Assembly (NCBI RefSeq): GCF_001761465.1
Contig: NZ_CP017479.1
Coordinates: forward strand, 1,488,001-1,552,000
DNA length: 64,000 bases
Direction: 5' to 3'
Source of the DNA: Flavobacterium gilvum
GTDB lineage: Bacteria > Bacteroidota > Bacteroidia > Flavobacteriales > Flavobacteriaceae
Part shown: in pieces, positions 17,739 to 26,422 of the stretch
Numbering within the stretch: the first letter of the stretch is position 1
How the letters are laid out: the number at the start of each line of letters is the position of its first letter
The notes under the pieces: model-generated
The model's database searches: none
Seen by the model: only the letters and a program-made list of their open reading frames with translations
Told to the model about the DNA's origin: nothing
Translations under genes and position numbers: made by a program

Positions 17739-18563
17739 TTATATTTTGAATGTCAATACGGGTTTTGTGGCGTGATTGACTAAATCTTCGGAGATGCTGC
17801 CGGTAAAGAAGTGGCTAAGTCCAGTTCTTCCATGTGTGCACAATGCAATCAAATCGGCATTTTTTTCATCGGCATAGTTGAGGATTCCTTTTTCTATATT
17901 GCTTTCGTTGTGTATTTCAAATGTGTATTCCGGCATATCAAAATCTGAAACAAAATCTGAAACAATTTTACGTGCGGCAGTAGTGCTTTTGAAACTATTT
18001 GGTGTGCAAATCATCACTAATTTTAGTTTTGATTCGAATAATTTATTAAAATCAAGTACTTTTTGAAAAGGTTTTTTGATGTCTTTTGAAAAATCAGAGG
18101 CGAAAACAATGTTTTGGACGTTGAATTCGTTTACCTTGTTTTTGATGACTAAAACCGGGGTTTCTGATTGTCTTACTACTTTTTCGGTATTGGAACCAAT
18201 GATGATTTCGTTTATTCCGGCAGAGCCATGAGATCCCATAATTATAAGATCCATATGGTTGTGTTTGATGTAGTTGTTAATCCCCTGATAAGCTCCGTCA
18301 AGTCGAACAACTTCTGTAATTTTGATGCCGTTTAAATAAGGACGATTTTTGATGCTTTTTAGTGTTTCTTCGGCTTTGCGTTTGAAAAGCATAACCTCTG
18401 GAATACTTGTCGCTCCTGTGATGGCATCATTCATTTGGCCTGGTAATTCAAGCATGTGAATTAAAATAATTTCAGAGCCGTTTTTTTTGGCAATTTGCGC
18501 ACCAACTTCTATTGCTTCGTCAGCGTATTTAGAGAAGTCAGTTGGGATTAATATTTTTTTCAT
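17739..18563 (-). CDS. Universal stress protein (two UspA domains)
   Basis: A 274-residue cytoplasmic protein with tandem Usp domains. Domain 1 (residues 1-140) starts KKILIPTDFSKYADEAIEVG and carries the nucleotide-binding type motif GSHGSAGINEIIIGSNTEKVV. Domain 2 (~148-274) ends with CTHGRTGLSHFFTGSISEDLV. Both keep the G-x2-G-x9-G(S/T) pattern associated with ATP-binding Usp proteins. It diverges from rimP and has its own terminator. Role in stress or growth arrest is family knowledge; the trigger is unknown. Confidence 0.93.
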   Translation of the reverse strand: MKKILIPTDFSKYADEAIEVGAQIAKKNGSEIILIHMLELPGQMNDAITGATSIPEVMLFKRKAEETLKSIKNRPYLNGIKITEVVRLDGAYQGINNYIKHNHMDLIIMGSHGSAGINEIIIGSNTEKVVRQSETPVLVIKNKVNEFNVQNIVFASDFSKDIKKPFQKVLDFNKLFESKLKLVMICTPNSFKSTTAARKIVSDFVSDFDMPEYTFEIHNESNIEKGILNYADEKNADLIALCTHGRTGLSHFFTGSISEDLVNHATKPVLTFKI

Positions 18564-18649
18564 CTGTTTTGGGGTTAGATTTATTCAGTAAAACTGTATT
18601 AATTTGATATATTAAAGATATAATATTTTTTAATAGTAATCAATTTTTT

Positions 18650-18677
18650 TTTGATTTATAAAAAAAGACTATATTTG
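18650..18677 (+). promoter_or_regulatory. Promoter of rimP-nusA-infB
   Basis: TTTG at 18650-18653 and TATATTTG at 18670-18677 (exact TAnnTTTG), spacer 16 bases, slightly short. It predicts a start near 18684 and a leader of ~55 bases containing the hairpin at 18706. Confidence 0.75.
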
Positions 18678-18705
18678 CACCGTTATTTATTGAAACTTAA
18701 ATAAT

Positions 18706-18731
18706 GAGGGGACTAAGTGTCCCCTCTTTTT
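18706..18731 (+). promoter_or_regulatory. Terminator-like leader hairpin upstream of rimP
   Basis: Perfect 8-bp stem GAGGGGAC / GTCCCCTC with loop TAAGT, then five T, ending eight bases before the rimP start codon. It lies between the promoter and the operon, so it is a leader structure, not the end of an upstream gene (the upstream gene is divergent). It could attenuate transcription or control ribosome access. Its composition stands out in AT-rich surroundings. Confidence 0.75.
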
Positions 18732-18739
18732 ATAAAAAT

Positions 18740-19204
18740 ATGACATTTAAAGAAAAAGTAAAGCAGGTAGTAGAAGAAGCTCTTCTTGAAAAGCCATCAA
18801 TTTTTTTAATCGACTTGACGATTTCGGATAGTTTTAAGGTTGTAGTTGGTATTGATGGAGATAATGGTGTGGTATTGCAGGACTGTATTGATATAAGTCG
18901 TGCTGTCGAAAGTAATCTGGATAGAGAAGAACAGGATTATTCTTTGGAAGTTGCTTCGGTTGGAGTAGGTTCTCCTTTAAAACAGATTAGACAGTATAAG
19001 AAAAATATAGGTAGAACATTAATTGTTAAGACAAATACCCAAAATATTGAAGCAGAATTAGTTGAAGCTAATGATCTTTTTATAATTTTGTCTTGGAAAG
19101 CCAGAGAACCAAAGAAAATTGGTAAAGGAAAAGAGACGGTTCAGAAAGAACAGCAGATACTTTACTCAGATATTAAAGAAGCAATTGTTACAGTAACATT
19201 TTAA
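18740..19204 (+). CDS. rimP: Ribosome maturation factor RimP
   Basis: A 154-residue protein needed for 30S subunit maturation. It shows the RimP pattern: [23 protein letters not shown], then [20 protein letters not shown], the motif [17 protein letters not shown], and a C-terminal SH3-like domain. The first in-frame ATG at 18704 lies in the leader hairpin and would add twelve unrelated residues, so ATG 18740 is chosen; this gives the usual family length. It is the first gene of the classical rimP-nusA-infB operon, with nusA 13 bases downstream. Confidence 0.95.
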   Translation: MTFKEKVKQVVEEALLEKPSIFLIDLTISDSFKVVVGIDGDNGVVLQDCIDISRAVESNLDREEQDYSLEVASVGVGSPLKQIRQYKKNIGRTLIVKTNTQNIEAELVEANDLFIILSWKAREPKKIGKGKETVQKEQQILYSDIKEAIVTVTF

Positions 19205-19217
19205 TTAAAGAATTCGC

Positions 19218-20471
19218 ATGGAAAATTTAGCATTAATCGATTCATTTTCAGAGTTTAAAGATGATAAACTTATTGATCGTGTAACGCTTATGGCAATTTT
19301 GGAAGATGTATTTAGAAATGCATTAAAGAAAAAATACGGTTCAGATGAAAATTTTGATATCATCATAAATCCTGATAAGGGAGATATGGAGATTTGGAGA
19401 AGAAGAGTAATCGTTGCTGACGAGGATTTGGATTTTGAAAATGAAGAAATTACATTAACTGAAGCTAGAAAAATTGAAGCCGATTTTGAAATTGGTGAAG
19501 AGGTTTCTGAAGAAGTTAAGCTGATAGATTTGGGTAGAAGAGCGATTTTGGCTTTAAGACAAAACTTAATTTCAAAAATACACGAACACGACAATACAAA
19601 TCTTTATAAACAATTTAAGGATATTATAGGAGATATTTATACTGCCGAAGTGCACCACGTACGCCCAAGAGTTGTAATTTTGGTGGATGATGACGGTAAT
19701 GAAATTGTTTTACCAAAAGAAAAACAAATTCCTTCTGATTTCTTCCGTAAAGGAGATAATGTTAGAGGTATAATTGAAAGTGTTGAGTTAAAAGGGAATA
19801 AACCTCAAATTATTATGTCTAGAACTTCAGATAAGTTCTTGGAAAAATTGTTTGAGCAAGAAATTCCAGAAGTTTTTGACGGTTTGATTATGGTTAAAAA
19901 TGTAGTGAGAATTCCAGGTGAAAAAGCTAAGGTAGCTGTTGATTCTTATGATGACCGTATCGATCCTGTTGGAGCTTGTGTGGGTATGAAAGGATCTCGT
20001 ATTCATGGAATTGTTCGTGAATTGGGGAACGAAAATATTGATGTAATCAATTATACAAACAATATTCAATTGTATATTACGAGAGCATTAAGTCCTGCCA
20101 AAGTTTCTTCTGTAAAAATCAATGAAGAAGCAAAAAGAGCCGAAGTGTTCTTGAAACTTGAGGAAGTTTCTAAAGCAATTGGTAGAGGAGGACACAATAT
20201 TCGTTTGGCTGGTTTGTTGACAGGTTATGAGTTGGATGTTATTCGTGAGGGTGATGTCGCCGGAACAACTGCTGATGAGGATGATGTGGAATTGACCGAG
20301 TTCTCTGATGAGATAGAAGACTGGGTAATCGAAGAATTTGCAAAAATTGGTTTGGATACTGCTAAAAGTATTTTGAAACACGATGTAGAGGATTTGGTTA
20401 GAAGAACTGATCTGGAAGAGGAAACAATTCTGGATGTAATTAGAATATTAAATGAAGAGTTCGATAGTTAA
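19218..20471 (+). CDS. nusA: Transcription termination/antitermination factor NusA
   Basis: A 417-residue RNA polymerase-associated factor controlling pausing, termination and antitermination. An N-terminal polymerase-binding domain (1-~130) is followed by an S1 domain (from YTAEVHHVRPRVVILV), then KH1/KH2 with DPVGACVGMKGSRI and EVSKAIGRGGHNIRLA. After the KH domains only a short acidic helical tail remains; there are no long C-terminal acidic repeats as in E. coli, which is normal for this phylum. It is the middle gene of rimP-nusA-infB. Confidence 0.97.
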   Translation: MENLALIDSFSEFKDDKLIDRVTLMAILEDVFRNALKKKYGSDENFDIIINPDKGDMEIWRRRVIVADEDLDFENEEITLTEARKIEADFEIGEEVSEEVKLIDLGRRAILALRQNLISKIHEHDNTNLYKQFKDIIGDIYTAEVHHVRPRVVILVDDDGNEIVLPKEKQIPSDFFRKGDNVRGIIESVELKGNKPQIIMSRTSDKFLEKLFEQEIPEVFDGLIMVKNVVRIPGEKAKVAVDSYDDRIDPVGACVGMKGSRIHGIVRELGNENIDVINYTNNIQLYITRALSPAKVSSVKINEEAKRAEVFLKLEEVSKAIGRGGHNIRLAGLLTGYELDVIREGDVAGTTADEDDVELTEFSDEIEDWVIEEFAKIGLDTAKSILKHDVEDLVRRTDLEEETILDVIRILNEEFDS

Positions 20472-20560
20472 TATGCTATTGATTCCTCATGTAAAATAAA
20501 TTTCTATTTTTATTATCAATATAAGTAGAGCAACGAAACAAGGTAAAATAAAAAGGTTTT

Positions 20561-23482
20561 ATGTCTGAAGAGAGAATAATTAGAATAAACAAGGTTTTAA
20601 GGGAATTAAATATTTCGTTGGAAAGAGCTGTGGATTATCTAAAAGATAAAGGGATTGCTATTGAGTCAAACCCAAACACAAAAATTTCTGAGCAGGAATT
20701 TAATATCCTACAAAGTCAGTTTGCAGGCGACAAGGGGAATAAAGAAGCTTCCAAGGAAGTAGGTGAGGAAAAAAGGAAAGAAAAAGAAGCTCTGCGTATT
20801 GAGCGTGAAAAAGAAGTAGAAGACAAACGTAAATTAGAAGAAGGGCGTTTGAGACAGCAGGAGGTAATTAAAGCCAGAGCTGTTTTGTCGGGACCAGTAC
20901 AAGTTGGTAAAATCGACTTAAATCCTAAAAAACCCACTCCTGCTCCAGATCCAGTTGTTGCTGAAAAAGTAATTGCTCCTAAAGATGTAACTCCAGAAGA
21001 AAAACCTGTTTTAAAAGAAGAAATTAAAAAGGAAATCGTTGAGAAGCCTGTTGTTAGTGAAGTAAAGGTTGAAAAAACGGAAAAAGAAATTCCTGTTTTT
21101 GATAAAAAAGAGAAGCCAGAGGTTAAAGAAATTAAAGTTGAAAAACCAGAGCCAGTAAAAGAGAAAAAACCAGAGGCACCTATTAGTGAAGCTCCCGTTG
21201 AAGAATCTATTACAACTCAATATCAAAAACTTTCTGGTGCGACTTTGACAGGTCAAGTAATTGATTTATCTCAATTCAATAAGCCAAAAAAGAAAAAAGA
21301 GGAGCAAAAAAACAATCCAAATAAGCCGGGAACTCCTGGTGCGCCAGGTGCTCCTGGAGCTAATAATGCTAATAAAAATAAGCGCAAAAGGATTGCTCCA
21401 AAACCGGGTGTTCCAAAACCACCTACTACTCCTGGAACTCCAGGGACGCCAAATCCAAACAAAATTGTTCCAAATGCTGGAGGCGGTGCTGGTTTTAATG
21501 CCAATAGAAATGATAGAAATCAAAGATCTGGATTTGTAAAAGGAAACAGACCTGCAATTGTTGCTAAAGTTGAGCCAACTGAGGAAGAGGTTAAAAACCA
21601 AATCCGAGAAACCTTGGAAAAACTTCAAGGTAAAGGTGGTAAATCTAAAGCTGCAAAATATAGAAGAGATAAAAGAGATACGCACCGTCAAAAATCTGAT
21701 GACGAACAAAGGGCATTAGAAGAAGGTAGTAAAACACTTAAAGTTACTGAGTTTGTAACTGTAGGTGAAATTGCTATCATGATGGATGTGCCAATTACAA
21801 AAGTGATTGGAACTTGTATGTCACTTGGTATCATGGTTACGATGAACCAGCGTTTAGATGCAGAAACACTGACTATTGTGGCAGATGAATTTGGATTTGA
21901 TGTTGAGTTTATCACTGTTGATATTGAAGAAGCTATTCAAGTAGTTGAAGATAAAGAAGAAGATTTAGTATTTAGAGCTCCGATTGTTACTGTAATGGGG
22001 CACGTTGACCACGGTAAAACATCTTTGCTGGATTATATCCGTAAGGAAAATGTTATTGCAGGTGAATCTGGAGGGATTACTCAGCACATTGGTGCTTATG
22101 GAGTGACTTTGGATAACGGTCAAAAAATTGCATTTTTGGATACACCAGGTCACGAAGCGTTTACCGCGATGCGTGCACGTGGTGCTCAGGTTACTGATAT
22201 TGCTATTATTGTGGTAGCTGCTGATGATGACATCATGCCGCAAACAAAAGAGGCAATTTCACACGCTCAAGCAGCTGGAGTTCCTATCATTTTTGCTATT
22301 AATAAAATTGATAAGCCAAATGCTAATGTTGAGAAAATTAAAGAACGCTTAGCAGGTATGAACTTACTTGTTGAGGATTGGGGGGGTAAAATTCAATCAC
22401 ACGATATTTCTGCAAAAGTTGGTACTGGTGTAAAAGAATTGTTAGAAAAGGTATTGTTGGAAGCTGAAATTCTTGACTTAAAAGCTAATCCTAATAAAGT
22501 AGCTCAAGGAACTGTTGTTGAGGCCTTCTTAGATAAAGGTAAAGGATACGTTTCAACAATATTAGTTCAGCATGGTACTTTGAGAATTGGAGATTATATG
22601 TTGGCTGGTAAGCATCACGGAAAAATTAAAGCGATGCATGATGAAAGAGGGAATTCTGTAAAAGAAGCAGGTCCTTCAACTCCGGTATCAGTTCTTGGTT
22701 TGGATGGTGCGGCTACAGCGGGTGACAAATTCAATGTTTTTGAAGATGAAAAAGAAGCAAAACAAATTGCTGCAAAACGTTCTCAGTTGATGCGTGAACA
22801 ATCTGTTCGTACGCAACGTCACATTACATTAGATGAAATTGGTCGTCGAATTGCTTTGGGTCAATTTAAAGAATTGAATATTATCCTTAAAGGAGATGTT
22901 GATGGATCTGTTGAAGCGTTATCAGATTCGTTCTCAAAATTATCTACTGAAGAAATTCAAATCAATATTATTCATAAAGGTGTTGGAGCTATTAATGAAA
23001 CTGATGTTATGTTGGCTTCTGCTTCCGATGCTATTATTATCGGATTTAACGTTCGTACTGCGGGTAACGCAAGACAATTGGCTGATAAAGAAGAAATCGA
23101 TATCCGTTACTATTCTATCATTTATGCAGCTATCGATGACTTGAAAGATGCGATGGAAGGTATGTTGGCTCCTGAAATGAAAGAAGAGGTACTCGGTACT
23201 GCCGAAATCAGAGAGTTATTTAAGATATCAAAAGTGGGTACAATCGCCGGTTGTATGGTTGTTGATGGTAAAATCCTTAGAAATGCAAAAATCAGAATTA
23301 TCCGTGATGGTGTTGTGATTCACGAAGGGGAATTAGTTGCCTTGAAACGTTTCAAAGATGATGTTAAAGAAGTTTCTAAAGGTTACGATTGCGGTATTCA
23401 GGTAAAAGGATATAACGACATCGAGGAAAGAGATGTAATTGAGGCTTACCATGAAGTAGCAATCAAAAAGAAATTGAAATAA
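20561..23482 (+). CDS. infB: Translation initiation factor IF-2
   Basis: A 973-residue GTPase that places initiator tRNA on the ribosome. The N-terminal domain ([20 protein letters not shown]) is followed by a long Lys/Glu- and Pro/Ala-rich linker (residues ~60-330), including a Gly-Pro collagen-like patch near 255-310. The G domain has GHVDHGKT (~480), DTPGHEAF and NKID; domains II-IV follow to the C-terminus. The linker length explains the large size. It ends the rimP-nusA-infB operon, with a terminator 22 bases after the stop. Confidence 0.97.
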   Translation: MSEERIIRINKVLRELNISLERAVDYLKDKGIAIESNPNTKISEQEFNILQSQFAGDKGNKEASKEVGEEKRKEKEALRIEREKEVEDKRKLEEGRLRQQEVIKARAVLSGPVQVGKIDLNPKKPTPAPDPVVAEKVIAPKDVTPEEKPVLKEEIKKEIVEKPVVSEVKVEKTEKEIPVFDKKEKPEVKEIKVEKPEPVKEKKPEAPISEAPVEESITTQYQKLSGATLTGQVIDLSQFNKPKKKKEEQKNNPNKPGTPGAPGAPGANNANKNKRKRIAPKPGVPKPPTTPGTPGTPNPNKIVPNAGGGAGFNANRNDRNQRSGFVKGNRPAIVAKVEPTEEEVKNQIRETLEKLQGKGGKSKAAKYRRDKRDTHRQKSDDEQRALEEGSKTLKVTEFVTVGEIAIMMDVPITKVIGTCMSLGIMVTMNQRLDAETLTIVADEFGFDVEFITVDIEEAIQVVEDKEEDLVFRAPIVTVMGHVDHGKTSLLDYIRKENVIAGESGGITQHIGAYGVTLDNGQKIAFLDTPGHEAFTAMRARGAQVTDIAIIVVAADDDIMPQTKEAISHAQAAGVPIIFAINKIDKPNANVEKIKERLAGMNLLVEDWGGKIQSHDISAKVGTGVKELLEKVLLEAEILDLKANPNKVAQGTVVEAFLDKGKGYVSTILVQHGTLRIGDYMLAGKHHGKIKAMHDERGNSVKEAGPSTPVSVLGLDGAATAGDKFNVFEDEKEAKQIAAKRSQLMREQSVRTQRHITLDEIGRRIALGQFKELNIILKGDVDGSVEALSDSFSKLSTEEIQINIIHKGVGAINETDVMLASASDAIIIGFNVRTAGNARQLADKEEIDIRYYSIIYAAIDDLKDAMEGMLAPEMKEEVLGTAEIRELFKISKVGTIAGCMVVDGKILRNAKIRIIRDGVVIHEGELVALKRFKDDVKEVSKGYDCGIQVKGYNDIEERDVIEAYHEVAIKKKLK

Positions 23483-23504
23483 TAAAAATCAATCATTTAT
23501 AGAT

Positions 23505-23531
23505 AAAAATCCCAATTCGTTGGGATTTTTT
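23505..23531 (+). terminator. Terminator after infB
   Basis: Perfect stem AAAAATCCCAA / TTGGGATTTTT with a TTCG tetraloop and a T run. It ends the rimP-nusA-infB operon. Confidence 0.95.
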
Positions 23532-24350
23532 GTTTTGAATATGTTTGTATTTTAGATTTTCATAATTCATGTTGGAATTTTTTCCTGCGAATTTTCAGGT
23601 CATCGCGAATTTATTTTGTTTTTTGAGTATGAAAATCTGTGTGATCTGCCTGAAAAACTTAGTAATCGTAATGCGTATTTTAGATTGTAAAAAGTTTTTT
23701 TAATAGGCTTTTCAAAATATAGCTCATATAAGGGGGAAGACACGAAATCGGTTACAAGCTTTGCGGCTTTGCGATAGCCTTTTTTTTCAAAAAAAGCAAA
23801 ATGAAATGCTTGAAGTCTAGCTGATACCAAATTGCCTGTAATGTCCTTTTATTTTATTCCGTAGGGATCTCCGCAACTGGCTCCACAATATCAAAACCTT
23901 CAATGTTTAGGAAATGAAAGTGGTGATTTCTGCAGATGATAAGTTAGGGGATTATTGGAATGTTGAAAAATGGCATAGGCGGAAAAAAGCAAAAACTTAA
24001 CTCAATGGGTTGATTACCTAAGTGTGAGATCAGTTTCTAATGCATAATTCAGAATAAATCCTTTTTTTCATAAAATACATTCTGAATTAATTTTAAAAAA
24101 AAATCCGAATTGCTTAAAAAAAGTCAAATCGGATTTTTTTTTGAATTAGTTTTGAAAAGATAGTAATTCTGAAAAAAATAATTCTAATGTTCAATTTTTT
24201 GATTCAGTTCTTGTTTTTTTGTCTAAAACACAGATGTAGAGTTTTTTGTGAAAATTGTTTTCGTTGTTTTAGGATTGGTTTAAGAATTTGAGTTGAAAAA
24301 TCCTTAAAAATAAATGCAAAAATTAACGATCTAGATTTGTTAATAAAACC
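23532..24350. other. Non-coding region with possible decayed fragments
   Basis: About 820 bases without a supportable gene. On the minus strand 23600-23830 has an open frame of 76 codons, and 23854-23943 has a separate short open stretch whose translation (LNIEGFDIVEP, AEIPTE then stop) has a protein-like composition without a start. These may be remnants of a decayed gene or of dispersed intergenic sequence; neither matches anything I can name. A hairpin at 24101-24140 is listed apart. Confidence 0.5.
24101..24140 (-). terminator. Possible terminator downstream of the SPOR gene
   Basis: Arms AATCCGAATTG / CAAATCGGATT pair with one mismatch and have A/T runs on both sides. It lies about 210 bases past the SPOR stop codon, so assignment is tentative; it could also stop plus-strand read-through. 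Confidence 0.45.
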
Positions 24351-24740
24351 TTATTTACTTGGTTTTATTAAAAATACATTTTTGTAATATTTTTGTATTT
24401 CTGCGAGGTTGCGTTCTGCCTCCATTCGGGTTCTGAAATTGCCAACCCAAACTTTGTAGTTCGGAGTGTTGAAAACAATTGTACCATCAATATTTTTAAA
24501 TTCCAGACGAAATTCATTTAATGCTTTTTTTGCACCTTCGCCTGCTCCGTTAAAAATTTGGATTTTATATCGGTCCGAATAAGATAAATTAGGGTTGGAT
24601 TTCCTTTTGTCGTTCAATAATTGTTCGAATTTGGGGTCCTGACTTACTTCTGTATTTGTGTTTTGTGCTGAAATTCTGCTAGTTATTGTTAAGAGAATCG
24701 CAGCGGTAAATAAAGTTTTAGATATCTTTAAAAATCTCAT
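24351..24740 (-). CDS. SPOR domain protein
   Basis: A 129-residue exported protein. A signal peptide ends near ISAQ (~26); residues ~57-129 form a SPOR domain (YKIQIFNGAGEGAKKALNEF, then YKVWVGNFRTRMEAERNLAEI and KNVFLIKP). SPOR domains bind peptidoglycan stripped of stem peptides, often at division sites. No membrane anchor or enzymatic domain is fused, so it is a free periplasmic binder. It diverges from actA, sharing a 240-base gap. Confidence 0.9.
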   Translation of the reverse strand: MRFLKISKTLFTAAILLTITSRISAQNTNTEVSQDPKFEQLLNDKRKSNPNLSYSDRYKIQIFNGAGEGAKKALNEFRLEFKNIDGTIVFNTPNYKVWVGNFRTRMEAERNLAEIQKYYKNVFLIKPSK

Positions 24741-24840
24741 AATCTGATTGTTTATACTACAAAAATAATATTTTAACGTATAACGTTGTAGTTTTATTAT
24801 TTAGACTCGATATAAATTATAATTAAGATTATTTTAAGGT

Positions 24841-24870
24841 TTTGAGAATAGTTCTGAAGTCGTATTTTTG
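24841..24870 (+). promoter_or_regulatory. Promoter of the act-cox respiratory operon
   Basis: TTTG at 24841-24844, an 18-base spacer, and TATTTTTG at 24863-24870 (exact TAnnTTTG). It lies ~110 bases before actA. No other comparable promoter or strong terminator appears before 36426, so it may drive eight genes. Confidence 0.75.
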
Positions 24871-24980
24871 TGCCAGTTTTTAAATAAGGAGGGTTATGTC
24901 TTTTTAATAAGGAGAATAAGGTCTTCTGGTTTATTTGAGTTATAAACGAACAATTTTTAGTAGATAATCAATATATTAAT

Positions 24981-26318
24981 ATGAAAAAGGTGGGTAACCA
25001 TAATTCGAATTCAAGGAAATTATTTTTAAGCTTAGCATTAATGTTGAGTATTTCCGTAGCTTCACTTGCGCAAGGTGCTGCTCCAGCTGCCCCGGCTGCA
25101 GATGCTGCTGCTCCAGCTGCCAGTTCTGGAGGCGATGCGGCAAAAGGGAAAGAGCTTTTTAATGCCAATTGTGCTGCATGTCACAAGTTAGATGCAAAAT
25201 CTACAGGTCCAGCTCTTAGAGATGTTATTTCAAGACATGATATTGCCTGGATTTACAAGTGGGTTCACAATAGTTCGGATTTAATTAAATCTGGTGATGC
25301 TGCTGCTGTTAAGGTTTTTGAGGAAAACAATAAGATTCCAATGACTCCATTTCCTCAGTTGTCTGAAGGGGATATAGATAATATTATTGCTTATACTTCT
25401 GAGCCAAAGGCTGAAGCTCCTGCTGCAGCTGCTGCTGGTGCTCCTGGTGCTTCAAAAGATGCTTCTCAAGAAGGTGGTATTTCTAACAATGTTATATTGG
25501 GAGCTTTGTCGTTGGTAATGGCAATACTAATAGTGATGTTGGTTTTGGTGAACAATGTTTTGAGAAAAGTTGCTGCTGCAAACGGTATCGAAGTGGTTAA
25601 AAAAGAGCCTACTTTGCCTATTTGGAAAGCTTTTGTTAGAAATCAATTTTTGGTTTTAGTTTCTGCTATTTTCTTATTGCTTGCGGGTGCTTATCTAGTA
25701 TATGGGTATTTAATGCAAGTTGGTGTTGATCAAAATTATGAGCCAATTCAGCCAATTCATTATTCTCATAGAATTCACGCTGGTGATAATGAGATTAATT
25801 GTAAATATTGTCACTCTGCTTCCAGAGTAAGTAAAACTGCAGGGATTCCTTCTTTGAATGTTTGTATGAACTGTCATAAAAGTATTAGTGAAGTTGCTGA
25901 ATCTACTGCAACTCCAGAATACAGTAAAGCTTTTTATGATGCCCAAATCCAAAAATTATATAAAGCTGTGGGTTGGGATGCTACTTCTCAATCGTACACT
26001 GGTAAAACTGAACCAGTGAAATGGGTTCGTATTCATAATTTGCCTGATTTTGTTTATTTTAATCACTCACAACACGTTACTGCTGCAGGTATTGAGTGTC
26101 AAACATGTCACGGACCTGTTCAGGAATTTGAAATCATGAAACAATTCTCCCCGTTAACCATGGGATGGTGTATCAACTGTCACAGAAAAACTGATGTAAA
26201 AATGGAAGGCAATGAGTATTACAAAAAAATACACGAAGAACTTTCTAAAAAATATGGTGTAGATAAATTGACCGCTGCTCAAATGGGTGGATTAGAATGT
26301 GGTAAATGTCACTACTAA
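24981..26318 (+). CDS. actA: Alternative complex III subunit ActA, six-heme cytochrome c
   Basis: A 445-residue multiheme cytochrome. A signal peptide and Ala/Pro-rich linker lead to a monoheme cytochrome c domain (CAACH, Cys64) with a distal Met candidate near PMTPFPQLSEGD. A second Ala-rich linker and two hydrophobic helices (about 172-192 and 220-243) precede the pentaheme domain with CKYCH (Cys274), CMNCH, CQTCH, CINCH and CGKCH near the C-terminus. The pentaheme part is the conserved ActA core that carries electrons from ActB to the outer cytochromes. The N-terminal extra domain may act as a tethered carrier towards the cox oxidase encoded downstream; this is inference supported by the known ACIII-aa3 supercomplex of Flavobacterium johnsoniae. 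Confidence 0.93.
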   Translation: MKKVGNHNSNSRKLFLSLALMLSISVASLAQGAAPAAPAADAAAPAASSGGDAAKGKELFNANCAACHKLDAKSTGPALRDVISRHDIAWIYKWVHNSSDLIKSGDAAAVKVFEENNKIPMTPFPQLSEGDIDNIIAYTSEPKAEAPAAAAAGAPGASKDASQEGGISNNVILGALSLVMAILIVMLVLVNNVLRKVAAANGIEVVKKEPTLPIWKAFVRNQFLVLVSAIFLLLAGAYLVYGYLMQVGVDQNYEPIQPIHYSHRIHAGDNEINCKYCHSASRVSKTAGIPSLNVCMNCHKSISEVAESTATPEYSKAFYDAQIQKLYKAVGWDATSQSYTGKTEPVKWVRIHNLPDFVYFNHSQHVTAAGIECQTCHGPVQEFEIMKQFSPLTMGWCINCHRKTDVKMEGNEYYKKIHEELSKKYGVDKLTAAQMGGLECGKCHY

Positions 26319-26422
26319 AAAAGGTTTGAAGTTTTAGGTTTTAAGTTGATATAGCTTGAATCCTGAAGCAAAGAAAACTTGAAGATAAAAAGAAATTATT
26401 AAGATTAATATTTATATATAAT

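Noticed and set aside
18704..18739. Upstream in-frame ATG for rimP
   Set aside because: It lies in the leader hairpin and adds residues not seen in RimP; the protein from 18740 has the normal length.
23600..23830. 76-codon minus-strand open frame
   Set aside because: No recognisable domain, no promoter and no neighbours; kept only as a possible decayed fragment.
23854..23943. Short open stretch on the minus strand with protein-like composition
   Set aside because: It has no start codon and only 29 codons; too little to call a pseudogene of any named family.
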